Part shown: one piece after another, positions 16,910-26,800 of the stretch
Numbering within the stretch: position 1 is the stretch's first letter
Layout of the letters: every line of letters begins with the position of its first letter
From: an uncultured Muriicola sp.
GTDB lineage: Bacteria > Bacteroidota > Bacteroidia > Flavobacteriales > Flavobacteriaceae
Assembly (NCBI RefSeq): GCF_947258935.1
Contig: NZ_CAMYKH010000021.1
Location: forward strand, 1 to 50,174
Reading direction: 5' to 3'
Length of the DNA: 50,174 bases
Position numbers and translations under genes: made by a program
The notes under the pieces: model-generated
The model's database searches: none
What the model saw: the letters and a program-made list of their open reading frames with translations, nothing else
Told to the model about the DNA's origin: nothing

Positions 16910-17407
16910 ATGCGAAATACTGTAGTTACTTTTCTACTAGGAGCCTTGTTAATTAGCTCCTGCTCAACGGATAAGACGAGTGATAATCCTGATAATTCCA
17001 TTCTTGGAACATGGGACCTAACAGCACTGACCATAGATGAAGCAACAGCTAGTGATGAAGAAGAATTTGGCCAGGATATATTGAATATGCTTACGGCTTC
17101 AAATTGTTATCTGGTATCTCTAAGCTTTAATGAGGATCTGAGGCTGGTAACAGAGGATGCCTCCAATTATCTTGAGATAGGTGTCAACCCGGGAGGTACT
17201 GGTTTGGATGTTCCTTGCCCTTCGCAAAGAGATACGGAAACCACCACCTACGCCTATGCGGATGGCGTATTGACCTTTATTGACGATACCCAGGAGACCA
17301 TTTCTGTGGCGCTTACAATATCTGGTAGCACTATGACAATGGCTGCACAGGAATTGGATGTACAAAATTTTAACGCCGGAGGGGAACTCATTTTCACTAA
17401 AAGATAA
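16910..17407 (+). CDS. Lipocalin-like lipoprotein
   Basis: This 165-residue protein starts with a lipoprotein signal (lipobox ISSC, Cys at about residue 18). The mature part begins ILGTWDLTALTID, the G-x-W start typical of small lipocalin-like domains common in Bacteroidota lipoproteins. It ends with GGELIFTKR, the last strand of such a barrel. Two cysteines in the mature part (in SNCYLV and VPCPSQ) may form a disulfide. It stands alone on its strand with a terminator at 17429-17459. The ligand and role are unknown. Confidence 0.8.
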   Translation: MRNTVVTFLLGALLISSCSTDKTSDNPDNSILGTWDLTALTIDEATASDEEEFGQDILNMLTASNCYLVSLSFNEDLRLVTEDASNYLEIGVNPGGTGLDVPCPSQRDTETTTYAYADGVLTFIDDTQETISVALTISGSTMTMAAQELDVQNFNAGGELIFTKR

Positions 17408-17428
17408 AGTGAAACTGTTGACTAAAAC

Positions 17429-17459
17429 AAAACCCTTCGATTTTTCGAAGGGTTTTTTT
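17429..17459. terminator. Bidirectional terminator between the lipoprotein gene and polA
   Basis: AAAACCCTTCGA (17429-17440) pairs with TCGAAGGGTTTT (17445-17456), with a TTTT loop and flanking A and T runs. It lies between converging stops at 17407 and 17483. Confidence 0.9.
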
Positions 17460-17482
17460 ATGCTTTGAAGTGAAATTAGTGG

Positions 17483-20317
17483 TTAATGGGCTTCGAGCCA
17501 ATTTTCTCCTTGTCCCAGCTCAACAACCAGTGGTACTTTTAAGGAGTAGGCAGATTCCATAGCCGTCTTTATCATCTCTTTCATTTGCTCCAGCTCTGGT
17601 TTGTAGACATCGAATACCAATTCATCATGCACCTGCAGTAGCATCTTGGTCTTAAAATTACCTTCCTGCAATTTTTGGTGGATGTCTATCATTGCGATCT
17701 TTATGATATCGGCTGCACTGCCCTGAATGGGCGCGTTGATGGCATTTCGTTCGGCAGCCCCTCTAACAATCGCATTGCTCCCATTGATATCCTTTAGGTA
17801 GCGCCGTCTACCCAGCACCGTTTGTACATATCCATTGTCTCTGGCGAAGTCTACCTGGTCTGCCATGTATTTTCTCAACTTAGGATAGGTCTTGTAATAC
17901 GTATCTATAAGTTCTTTCGCTTCTGTTCGGGACAGATCTGTCTGATTACTGAGCCCAAAGGCAGAAACACCGTAGATGATACCAAAATTCACTGTTTTAG
18001 CATTGCCTCTTTGTTCCCTGGTCACTTCATTTAAAGGTATATTGAACACCTTGGAAGCTGTTGAAGCATGAATGTCTTCCCCGTTCATAAAAGCCTCTAT
18101 CATGGTATCTTCATCACTTAGCGCGGCAATGATCCGTAATTCTATCTGCGAATAATCTGCTGCCAGCAATATGTAATCTTTGTTCCTGGGGATAAAAGCT
18201 TTACGTACCTGCCTCCCTCTTTCGGTTCGAATTGGAATGTTTTGCAGGTTAGGATTGTTGCTGCTTAAGCGCCCCGTGGCGGCAACCGTTTGCATATAGT
18301 CTGTATGCACCCTTCCTGTACTCTTTTCCACCTGGGTGGGAAGCGCATCTACATAGGTGCTTTTTAATTTGGCAAGCCCTCTGTAATCTAAAACATCTCT
18401 GATGATCTTATGGTCTTTGGCCAGAGATGATAAAACATCTTCTGCTGTGGAGTACTGCCCTGTCTTGGTTTTTTTAGGCTTGGCTACCAGTTTTAATTTA
18501 TCGAAAAGTATCTCTCCCAATTGCTTGGGCGAAGCAATGTTAAAAGTTTCACCGGCTTCTTCATAGATCTTTTCTTCGAGCGATTTAATATCGGAGTCGA
18601 GTGCACCAGATAACCCATTGAGGAATTCTTTATCCAGGTTTATTCCTTCCAGTTCCATATCTGCCAGGACCTTTAGTAGTGGTATCTCAATATTCTTGAA
18701 CAAATCCATCGTATGAGCATCAGCTAGTTCTTTTACAAAATGTCTGGCCAATTGAAAGGTGACATCTGCATCTTCTACCGCATATTCTGTCTGAGCCTCT
18801 AAGGGCACATCGCGCATGCTCATTTGGTTCTTGCCTTTTTTTCCAATGAGTTCAGTAATGGAAACAGGAGTATAGTTAAGGTATGTCTCAGAGAGTACAT
18901 CCATATTATGACGCATGTCCGGGTTGATGAGGTAATGTGCCAACATTGTATCGAAAAGCGATCCCTTCACATCCATGCCATATTTTCGCAGCACTTTAAT
19001 ATCGTACTTAAGATTCTGCCCTATCTTTTCTATGGAGGTAGAAGAAAAGAAAGGCCGTAATTTTTCGAGCAGATCATGAGATTCTTGCTGATCTTCCGGA
19101 AAAGGCAGATAATAGCCTTTCCCTGCTTCCCATGAGAAGGCGATCCCAACCAATTCTGCTTCAAGGGGATTTAAGGAAGTTGTTTCGGTATCAAAACAAA
19201 CAGCCGTTTGTTTCATTAAATTTTTTAGGAAGAGTTCTAAAGCCATCCCCGCCTGAATGCTCTGGTAAACATGGGGAACTTCTTTGATGGTCTTTCGCCC
19301 TGTGTGTACCTCGAGAGTGGCAGGAGCAGAACCGTCCTGTCCAAACAGGGAAAATTGGCCACTGCCGGCCGCCTGTGCCTCTTTTTTTGCTGTTGCGGTG
19401 CTGGTTACCTGGGTTGGCGTATCTTGGGGTTCGCTAGAAAATAGTTTTATGAATTGTTCTCTGAGTCGGCGAAATTCGAGCTCCTCAAAGATCTCCTGCA
19501 CCTTTTCACTATCGGGCATTGAAAGTTCATAATCCTTGGCGTCAAAGGTAACATCGCAGGTAATACAAATGGTTGCCAATTGTTTGGATAGTCTTCCCAA
19601 CTCGGCATTTTCTTCCACCTTCTCCTTCATTTTACCCTTGAGCTTATCGGTATTTTCTAACAAAGCTTCTAAAGAGCCAAATTCTAGTATGAATTTCTTA
19701 GCGGTTTTTTCACCTACTCCTGGGAATCCCGGAATATTATCACTAGCATCACCCATCATTCCCAGATAATCTATGACCTGCTCTGGTCTTTCCACTCCAA
19801 ATCTCTTTTGAATTTCCGGAATACCCCATATTTCTATTCCGTTGCCCATACGAGAAGGGCGGTACATAAATATATTCTCAGATACAAGTTGCCCAAAATC
19901 CTTGTCTGGTGTTACCATAAAAACTTTGTAGTCTTCCTTTTCGGCCTGTTTTGCCAGAGTACCAATTATATCATCGGCTTCCAGTCCTGAAACTTCAACA
20001 ACCGGAATATGCATGGCTTTGAGTAGCTTTTGTATATAAGGGATTGCGATACGAATGGCATCTGGGGTTTCGTCCCTGTTGGCCTTGTATTCCGGGTATA
20101 ATTCGGTTCGTTCTGTGCTGCCATCCTTGTCAAAACAGACAGCTAAATGGTCTGGTTTTTCTCTTCGGATAACATCGAACAAGGAATTCATAAACCCCAT
20201 GATCGCTGAGGTATCCATTCCTTTTGAATTGATCCTGGGATTTTTAATAAGTGCGTAATACCCACGAAAGATAAGGGCATAAGCATCTAATAAAAAAAGT
20301 CGTTTTTGATCGGCCAT
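17483..20317 (-). CDS. polA: DNA polymerase I
   Basis: Pol I fills gaps and removes RNA primers in replication and repair. The 944-residue protein has all three activities. The 5'-3' exonuclease is at residues 1-290 (LLDAYALIFRGYYAL, GLEADDIIGTLA, GMMGDASDNIPG). The 3'-5' exonuclease has intact DTET (D376, E378) and YAVEDADVT, so proofreading should be active. The polymerase has motif A DYSQIELRI, motif B NAKTVNFGIIYG and motif C VHDEL (about 896-900). A low-complexity linker (about 295-340) joins the first two domains. It is a single gene, converging with the lipoprotein gene. Confidence 0.98.
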   Translation of the reverse strand: MADQKRLFLLDAYALIFRGYYALIKNPRINSKGMDTSAIMGFMNSLFDVIRREKPDHLAVCFDKDGSTERTELYPEYKANRDETPDAIRIAIPYIQKLLKAMHIPVVEVSGLEADDIIGTLAKQAEKEDYKVFMVTPDKDFGQLVSENIFMYRPSRMGNGIEIWGIPEIQKRFGVERPEQVIDYLGMMGDASDNIPGFPGVGEKTAKKFILEFGSLEALLENTDKLKGKMKEKVEENAELGRLSKQLATICITCDVTFDAKDYELSMPDSEKVQEIFEELEFRRLREQFIKLFSSEPQDTPTQVTSTATAKKEAQAAGSGQFSLFGQDGSAPATLEVHTGRKTIKEVPHVYQSIQAGMALELFLKNLMKQTAVCFDTETTSLNPLEAELVGIAFSWEAGKGYYLPFPEDQQESHDLLEKLRPFFSSTSIEKIGQNLKYDIKVLRKYGMDVKGSLFDTMLAHYLINPDMRHNMDVLSETYLNYTPVSITELIGKKGKNQMSMRDVPLEAQTEYAVEDADVTFQLARHFVKELADAHTMDLFKNIEIPLLKVLADMELEGINLDKEFLNGLSGALDSDIKSLEEKIYEEAGETFNIASPKQLGEILFDKLKLVAKPKKTKTGQYSTAEDVLSSLAKDHKIIRDVLDYRGLAKLKSTYVDALPTQVEKSTGRVHTDYMQTVAATGRLSSNNPNLQNIPIRTERGRQVRKAFIPRNKDYILLAADYSQIELRIIAALSDEDTMIEAFMNGEDIHASTASKVFNIPLNEVTREQRGNAKTVNFGIIYGVSAFGLSNQTDLSRTEAKELIDTYYKTYPKLRKYMADQVDFARDNGYVQTVLGRRRYLKDINGSNAIVRGAAERNAINAPIQGSAADIIKIAMIDIHQKLQEGNFKTKMLLQVHDELVFDVYKPELEQMKEMIKTAMESAYSLKVPLVVELGQGENWLEAH

Positions 20318-20373
20318 AACAGTGTATAATGAGCAGGCCCAAAACTACAAAGATTCTGAACCAATCTGAAGGA

Positions 20374-21366
20374 TCAGGCCTCTATAAAACTCTTTGCGGG
20401 TGTATTCACATGACCTTTACCGGAGTACTGACGATAGGAGAATCCCGGATGTATGCAATATCCCCCTGTTTCTCCGGCCTTATTAATGGCAATAAATCCA
20501 ATTTGAATATCCTGATAGTTTTCCTTTTTAGCAATAATTCGCCTTACACCTTCTTCACAAGCCTCTTGTGGTGATTTCCCCTGTCTCATTAATTCAACTA
20601 TCAAAAAACTTCCTACTGTACGCACAACTTCTTCGCCCATACCCGTAGCCGTTGCTCCTCCTATTTCATTATCAACAAATAGTCCGGCGCCAATAATAGG
20701 GGAGTCGCCTATGCGCCCTCCCATTTTATAGGCCATACCACTGGTAGTACAAGCGCCTGCAATATCCCCGTTGGAGTCAATGGCAAGCATCCCTATGGTA
20801 TCGTGATTTTCAATATTGATGACAGGTTTGTATTGAGAAGTTTTTTTCCATTCCAGCCATTCTTCTCTAGAGGCATCTGTAAGCAGGTCTTCTTCAGGGA
20901 AACCCATTTCCAGGGCGAACTGTTTTGCCCCTGCTCCGGCCAACATAACATGTGGAGTTTCTTCCATCACTTTTCTAGCTACGGAAACAGCATGCACTAT
21001 ATTTTCCAGATATACCACAGCACCACATCTGCTATCTTTGTCCATAATACAAGCGTCCAGGGTTACATTTCCATCCCTGTCCGGTCTTCCTCCCTTGCCC
21101 ACAGATTGGTTACTCACATCGGCTTCCTCCATCATAACACCTTGCTCTACAGCATCTAGCGAAGTGCCATTGCCATCCAATATCCCGAAAGCTTTGGCGG
21201 TGGCATTTGGAACATCCCAGGTGGCAATTACTATTGGCCCCTTGGTAATTTTAGCTGTTGTTACGCCTATCTCTTTTTTTTGTTCCTTGCAGGCACCTAT
21301 CAAGGTTCCTCCTAAGATGGCAGCGCTGCCCAAACCGGAGTTTTTCAAAAACTTTCTTCTTTCCAT
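20374..21366 (-). CDS. N4-(beta-N-acetylglucosaminyl)-asparaginase / isoaspartyl peptidase family protein, Tat-exported
   Basis: Members of this N-terminal-nucleophile family mature by self-cleavage before a catalytic Thr. The 330-residue protein has the cleavage context NHDTIGMLAIDSNGDIAGA, with Thr predicted as nucleophile, and the family substrate-pocket segment RIGDSPIIGAG. The N-terminus MERRKFLKNSGLG is a twin-arginine signal followed by a Cys-containing hydrophobic end (GTLIGAC), suggesting a Tat-exported lipoprotein. The substrate may be glycoprotein linkages (glycosylasparaginase) or isoaspartyl peptides; sequence alone does not decide. It is divergent from cutC with 41 bases between starts. 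Confidence 0.88.
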   Translation of the reverse strand: MERRKFLKNSGLGSAAILGGTLIGACKEQKKEIGVTTAKITKGPIVIATWDVPNATAKAFGILDGNGTSLDAVEQGVMMEEADVSNQSVGKGGRPDRDGNVTLDACIMDKDSRCGAVVYLENIVHAVSVARKVMEETPHVMLAGAGAKQFALEMGFPEEDLLTDASREEWLEWKKTSQYKPVINIENHDTIGMLAIDSNGDIAGACTTSGMAYKMGGRIGDSPIIGAGLFVDNEIGGATATGMGEEVVRTVGSFLIVELMRQGKSPQEACEEGVRRIIAKKENYQDIQIGFIAINKAGETGGYCIHPGFSYRQYSGKGHVNTPAKSFIEA

Positions 21367-21407
21367 ACCCTTGGGATGTTTACATTTATAACTTTAAAGA
21401 TAGCATT

Positions 21408-22130
21408 ATGATAGTAGAAGTTTGTGCAAATTCTTTGGAATCTGCCTTAAATGCTCAACTAGCAGGGGCCCAAAGAATTGAACTTTGTTCGGAACTTACT
21501 TTAGGAGGGATCACTCCTTCATATGGACTTATAAAGAAAGTGATGGAGGCCATGAATATTCCTGTTCATGTGCTGATCCGGCCTAGAAGTGGTGATTTTT
21601 ACTATTCTGATGCGGAATTTCAAACCATGGTAGAAGATATAGCTATTTGCAAATCCCTGGGGGTAGATGGGATAGTTTCCGGGGTATTAAGGCGAGACCT
21701 GCAGGTGGATTGGGATCGTACAATTGCAATAAAAAAAGCTTCCGGGTCATGCTCTTTTACTTTTCACAGGGCTTTTGATCTGGTTGCAAACCCATTGGAG
21801 ACTTTTGATAAAATACAGGAAATGGGAGTAGATACCTTACTGACCTCCGGGCAGGCTAGATCTGCCATGGAAGGCTTGTCTTTGCTGAAACAATTGGAGA
21901 AAAAATCAAACACATGTACCATTATGCCGGGTGCGGGTATTCGTGATACCAATGCAATACATTTTAAGCATGCAGGTTTTAAAGCCATCCATTTGTCGGC
22001 TACCATAAGAGTTTTAAATACTATTGTACTACCACAGATTCCCATGAACGCAGCTAAGGGAATTGGCGAGAATGAGGTGCTTGTCACAGATCCGGACATT
22101 TTGAAAAAAGTTATTAAAAGCGTTAATTAA
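21408..22130 (+). CDS. cutC: CutC family protein
   Basis: CutC proteins form a TIM-barrel family named from copper tolerance in E. coli; the molecular activity is still uncertain. The 240-residue protein starts VEVCANSLESALNAQLAGA and contains RIELCSELTLGGITPSYG, VHVLIRPRSGDFYYS and LTSGQARSA, all standard for the family. I chose ATG 21408, since the open frame extends upstream only through the start region of the opposite gene. The two divergent starts share a 41-base region, where TAACTTTA (about 21390-21397) resembles a -7 box. Confidence 0.93.
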   Translation: MIVEVCANSLESALNAQLAGAQRIELCSELTLGGITPSYGLIKKVMEAMNIPVHVLIRPRSGDFYYSDAEFQTMVEDIAICKSLGVDGIVSGVLRRDLQVDWDRTIAIKKASGSCSFTFHRAFDLVANPLETFDKIQEMGVDTLLTSGQARSAMEGLSLLKQLEKKSNTCTIMPGAGIRDTNAIHFKHAGFKAIHLSATIRVLNTIVLPQIPMNAAKGIGENEVLVTDPDILKKVIKSVN

Positions 22131-22165
22131 CTCCAAAAATCAGTGTTAAGGGTAGTCTAAAGAAA

Positions 22166-22173
22166 TATATTTG
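22166..22173 (+). promoter_or_regulatory. Candidate -7 element of the metallophosphoesterase gene
   Basis: TATATTTG matches TAnnTTTG and lies 12 bases before ATG 22186, so the mRNA leader would be only a few bases. No clear -33 TTTG at 17-20 bases upstream. Confidence 0.42.
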
Positions 22174-22185
22174 TAAAAAAGAGCT

Positions 22186-23418
22186 ATGCTAAGATGGATC
22201 GTTTTTATTGCTATTTATTGTATTCTGGGATACTATTCCCTGCAGGCAATTAAAACCGCTTCGCGTTTTCCCTATATCTATTATGCATTTATGGCCTTGG
22301 CTCTCGTGATCCTGGGGAATTTATTATATCAGTTTACATTTGGAGACAGTGACGGTAGTGTACTAAACCGCCCAAGGAGTTATGCTTTTGGTTTTGTGAT
22401 CGCTATGCTCACTTTTGAGATAATTACTATAGTCTTCTTGTTCTCTGAGGATATTTTCAGATTGATAGCCGCTTCTATTCAAAGTATATTCGGTTCTTCC
22501 GGAGAATTCAGTCTTCCTGCAAGGAGACGTTTTTTAAGTTTAATAGCTATGGGGATAGGAGCTATTCCTTTTAGCGCCCTCTTATATGGCATGTATAGAG
22601 GGAAGTACGATTTTAGGGTGTTGAAATACGAGCTGGAGTTTGATGACCTTCCCGAAGCCTTTCACGGATATCAGATCACTCAGATTTCTGATATTCACAG
22701 CGGTAGTTTTGACAATCGTAAAAAAATAGAATATGCGGTTAACCTGATAAATGAACAGCAAAGTGACACTATATTTTTTACAGGTGATATGGTGAATAAT
22801 ATGGCCCGGGAGATGGAGCCCTGGAAAGAATTGTTTGCAACTTTAGAAGCAAAAGACGGAAAATTTTCCATCCTCGGTAATCATGATTATGGTGACTATA
22901 AATTAGACTGGGATACGCCGGAGCTAAAATCACAAAATTTGGAGGACCTTAAAAGGATCCAACGCGAAATTGGTTTTGATCTTATGTTGAATGAAAGCCG
23001 CTATTTGCAAAAAGGTGATGACAAACTGGCCCTTATTGGCGTTGAGAATTGGGGTAGAGGAGGTTTTAAAAAAGCGGGCGATCTTAAAAAAGCGACTAAA
23101 GATATCCATAAAGACGATTTTAAAATATTATTGAGCCACGATCCGTCTCATTGGGAAGATGTGGTGATTCATGATGACTATCATTATCATTTAACCCTAA
23201 GTGGACATACCCATGGAATGCAATTTGGGATAGAGATCCCGGGATGGGTAAAATGGAGTCCTGTGAAATGGCGTTATAAATACTGGGCGGGCATCTATGA
23301 AGAAATGGGACAAATGATCAATGTTAACAGAGGTTTTGGATTTATAGGTTATCCCGGCAGAGTAGGAATCTGGCCAGAAATAACCGTAATTACCCTTAAA
23401 AAGAAAGTAGTTGTGTAA
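22186..23418 (+). CDS. Membrane-bound metallophosphoesterase
   Basis: This is a calcineurin-like phosphoesterase of 410 residues, with three to four N-terminal membrane helices (about residues 1-95), a further helix at 118-140, and a catalytic domain facing the periplasm or cytoplasm. All metal-binding motifs are present in order: ISDIHSGSF, FTGDMVNN, GNHDYGDY, LSHDPSHW and LSGHTHGMQFG. Similar proteins (YkuE/YpbG-like) act on phosphoesters or nucleotide-lipid intermediates, but the substrate here is not known. It is followed after 92 bases by the thioredoxin-like gene on the same strand. Confidence 0.92.
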   Translation: MLRWIVFIAIYCILGYYSLQAIKTASRFPYIYYAFMALALVILGNLLYQFTFGDSDGSVLNRPRSYAFGFVIAMLTFEIITIVFLFSEDIFRLIAASIQSIFGSSGEFSLPARRRFLSLIAMGIGAIPFSALLYGMYRGKYDFRVLKYELEFDDLPEAFHGYQITQISDIHSGSFDNRKKIEYAVNLINEQQSDTIFFTGDMVNNMAREMEPWKELFATLEAKDGKFSILGNHDYGDYKLDWDTPELKSQNLEDLKRIQREIGFDLMLNESRYLQKGDDKLALIGVENWGRGGFKKAGDLKKATKDIHKDDFKILLSHDPSHWEDVVIHDDYHYHLTLSGHTHGMQFGIEIPGWVKWSPVKWRYKYWAGIYEEMGQMINVNRGFGFIGYPGRVGIWPEITVITLKKKVVV

Positions 23419-23479
23419 GATTAATGTTAAGGGATTATTACAAAAATGACTCTTTCATTAGAATTTTAACATTTTTTCT

Positions 23480-23487
23480 TACATTTG
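23480..23487 (+). promoter_or_regulatory. Candidate -7 element of the thioredoxin-fold gene
   Basis: TACATTTG matches TAnnTTTG, 23 bases before ATG 23511. TTAG at 23458-23461, 18 bases upstream, is a poor match to the -33 TTTG. Confidence 0.42.
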
Positions 23488-23510
23488 AGACGTAACCCAA
23501 CGCAATACCT

Positions 23511-23807
23511 ATGTCTAAATTCGGTGAACTAATAGATCTCAACGTACCTGTGTTACTTGATTTCTATGCTGAATGGAATGAACAATCAACGGCCATGCAC
23601 CCTGTACTTCGTGATGTGGCTGCCGCCCTTGGTGATAAAGGGAAGGTCATAAAAATAGATGTAGACAAGAACAAAGAACTCTCACAAGCCTTGAGAGTAA
23701 AGGGATTGCCTACCCTTATGATCTACAAGAAAGGTGAGATGGTCTGGAGGCAAAGTGGTGAACAAGACGCCAATACTCTTATCGGGATCCTCAACGAATA
23801 CGTTTAG
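23511..23807 (+). CDS. Thioredoxin-fold protein lacking the CxxC active site
   Basis: The 98-residue protein aligns over its full length with thioredoxin: the strand VPVLLDFYAEW, the helix HPVLRDVAAAL, the strand VIKIDVDKN, the cis-proline loop GLPTLMIYKKGE and the C-terminal helix. Where thioredoxins have WCGPC, this one reads WNEQS (residues 22-26), and no cysteine occurs anywhere in the protein. It therefore cannot act as a disulfide reductase and may be a binding or chaperone module. I believe close relatives occur in other Flavobacteriaceae, which would make the loss ancestral, but this is from memory. It converges with the DUF2723 gene. Confidence 0.9.
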   Translation: MSKFGELIDLNVPVLLDFYAEWNEQSTAMHPVLRDVAAALGDKGKVIKIDVDKNKELSQALRVKGLPTLMIYKKGEMVWRQSGEQDANTLIGILNEYV

Positions 23808-23839
23808 AGTATTCCCTATCCAAAGGAAATTTCAACAAC

Positions 23840-26800
23840 TTAGTTTTCAAGATCCGTTTCATCCACAACAGTGGTTGCATCTGGTATTACGGTATCTGAA
23901 ATGGGCAGCGTATCAAGTATATCCTGTTCATAATTGTCCTCAACAGGAGCATCTTCAAGAAGTTCGTCCTGATAGAAATGGCTGAACTGATCTATATGCT
24001 CATTAAATACGACAGTCTCCTTTTCGGCCAATTCTCGGTCGTTATTTTCGATAAGGATGTCAATGATCCTCCTATAGCCTTCCATATCGCCAATAATGTC
24101 CTCTAAATTCTTATACTGCTCATCGAGCGGAGTCCCCTGATAGTAGTTTAAACGATCTTGGTATATAAGCTTTAATTCTTCGAAAAGGGCTCTTGCTTTT
24201 TGAGTTTCTCCTACTTTATAATACCCATCAACAAAGGGTTCTACAAAAGTATAGAAGCCGAACTTGGCTACTGGTAAATTCTCAATGCTGAGATCTATAA
24301 TTTCTTTAGCCTTGTCTATCTTATTTTCGTTGATCAGGGCTTCAACCAATCGTGCCAGATTACTTCTGAAGGAAAGTCCTTGTGTTCTGGTTTGCGGATC
24401 ATGATAGATATCCGGACTACCAGAATTGCCCCAATCCCATCCTTTAACGATGCTGTACATTTCGTCTGTGTCTATACGTCCCATTTCGTACGAACTTCGG
24501 TTCTGTGTCTTGATCGGGACTAATTTATAGGCAAGACCCTCTAATTGAAGGTAGTCTTTCATCCATATGTACTCGGCCTTGTCAAAACTACCTCCTGAAA
24601 AATAGATAGGTCGCTTCCAATCATTATTGGCCATGATATCGAGCATCAAAATGCGGTTTTTTGGAAGCGCTTGTGGCAGGTCTATATCAATATAATCAAC
24701 GATCAGCGCTGAATCCTTTTCTTTTACCAGTCCAGATTCCAGTACATTCTTTTTGTTTACCGGGATCCGAATTTTATTTGTGGGATAGTACACCAGATCC
24801 AGGGTACTTTCAGAATAGCCACTAAGGTCGGCCCCTTGTTTTTCTAACAAAGAACCAAGTTTTGTTTGCGGATTGTTACTTGCCACCCAATTCATAAAGT
24901 CTTTAATATCCCATCGCTTATCTGTTATTCCCTGATAATAGATCACATCTCTATTTCCATACCGATAAAGATCATGACTAAGCTGTGAAGGAATAGGTTC
25001 ACTGCGGTAGGCTTTGCGTTTCATTTGATCTACATACCAGTCTGTAGCAAAAAGGCTGGTACAGATAACCCGCACGTCGTTTCTGTATCCTTCAACTTCT
25101 TGAACATACCACAATGGAAATGTATCATTGTCCCCAATAGTAAATAACATGGCCCCCGCTTCCTTCTGACAGGAATCTAAATAGGCCATAGCCGCTGAAC
25201 GTGCAGTATAACGCCCGGAACGATCGTGATCATCCCAGTTTTGGTAGGCCATAACTCCCGGAACAGCCAAGAGACATACTATGGTAATGGCTGGTGCCCA
25301 GATTTTGGGCTTAATGAATTTACTAAATTCTTCATAGAGGCCATAGACCCCTAATCCTATCCAAAGTGCGAAGATATAGAATGCGCCTACCAGCGAATAA
25401 TCTCTTTCACGGGGTTGAAAGATGTAAGGGTTTGTATAGAATTGAATAGCGATCCCGGTGAAAATAAAAAACACGAAAAGAACCCAAAACTGCTTGGGGT
25501 CCTTTGATATTTGGAATACCAACCCAATGATCCCCAAAATAAATGGGAGGAAGAAATAGGTATTTCGCCCTTTATTAGCAAGCACATCTCCAGGAAGGTT
25601 ATCCTGACTCCCTAATCGAATACTGTCTATAAAACCTATACCACTCAGCCATTCCCCCTGGCCATTGTAACGACCTTGCAGATCATCTTGTTTCCCAACA
25701 AAATTCCACATAAAATATCTCCCAAACATGTATCCAAATTGGAATTGCACCATGTATTTAATGTTCTGCCAAATAGTTGGGGGTTGTACTTCCAGATATT
25801 CACCAAATTGGCGAAGAAAACTGATGTATTGCTCAGCATCGATTTCTCCATTGGCATAGCCTGTCTTGATCTGAGATACCGCTTTTTGTAATTCTTCATT
25901 GCTGGTGGTCATTCGGAATTCGAGAGGACCAAAGAATTTCATGTAATTTTCTGCGTGTTGTTCGCTCCACATTCTGGGTAGAATTCCCTGATGTCCCGGA
26001 TTAGGACCCTGAATGGCATCCTTGTATTTGTTTACGATGATATATTTTCCAAGAACTTCGTCTTTTTCATATTTAGGTTTATCATCTTTATCATCACCGG
26101 GAGCAGCAAAAGTGTCTGAATAATAAGTGCCATAGATAGGACTATCTACTCCGGGATATTGTTCTCTGTTATAGTAGGCCAACAAAGAACGAGCATCCGA
26201 CGGATTATTCTCATTAATCACCACATTGGCATTGGCACGAATGGGTAACATAAGCCAGGAAGAAAAACCGAGCAATAAGAACATAAGGCATAAAGTAATG
26301 GTATTTGCCGTACGGTAATTGTTCTTTCTGGTATATTGAAGGGCATAATAGAATACGCCAATAAAGATCAGACCCATGATGATAGATCCTGAGTTAAATG
26401 GCAGACCTATACTATTAATAAAGAAAACCTCGCTCCACCCAAAGAGTTTTAAAACGTAGGTAAGGGAGAATTTATAGACAAGCATCAAGATGGCCACTAC
26501 AATGATATTGGCTAACAGGAAGTTCTTTATTGTGGTTTCTTTATACGTCTTAAAATAGTAAAGCAGCCCTATAGAAGGGATCGCCAGAAACCCCATAAAC
26601 TGAATCCCGAAGGTTAGTCCTACCACAAAGGAGATCAGTATCAAATATTTGTTTCCTCTGGGATCATCCAGATTATCTGTCCATTTAAGACCTAGCCATA
26701 ATAAAAGAGCCATTATAAAACTGGCCATAGCATATACTTCCGTCTCCACAGCATTAAACCAAAAACTATCTGAAAAAGTGAATGCCAGGGCACCTACAAT

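Noticed and set aside
21258-21407. Upstream extension of cutC
   Set aside because: It overlaps the start of the opposite asparaginase-family gene and would precede the conserved CutC N-terminus with unrelated residues.
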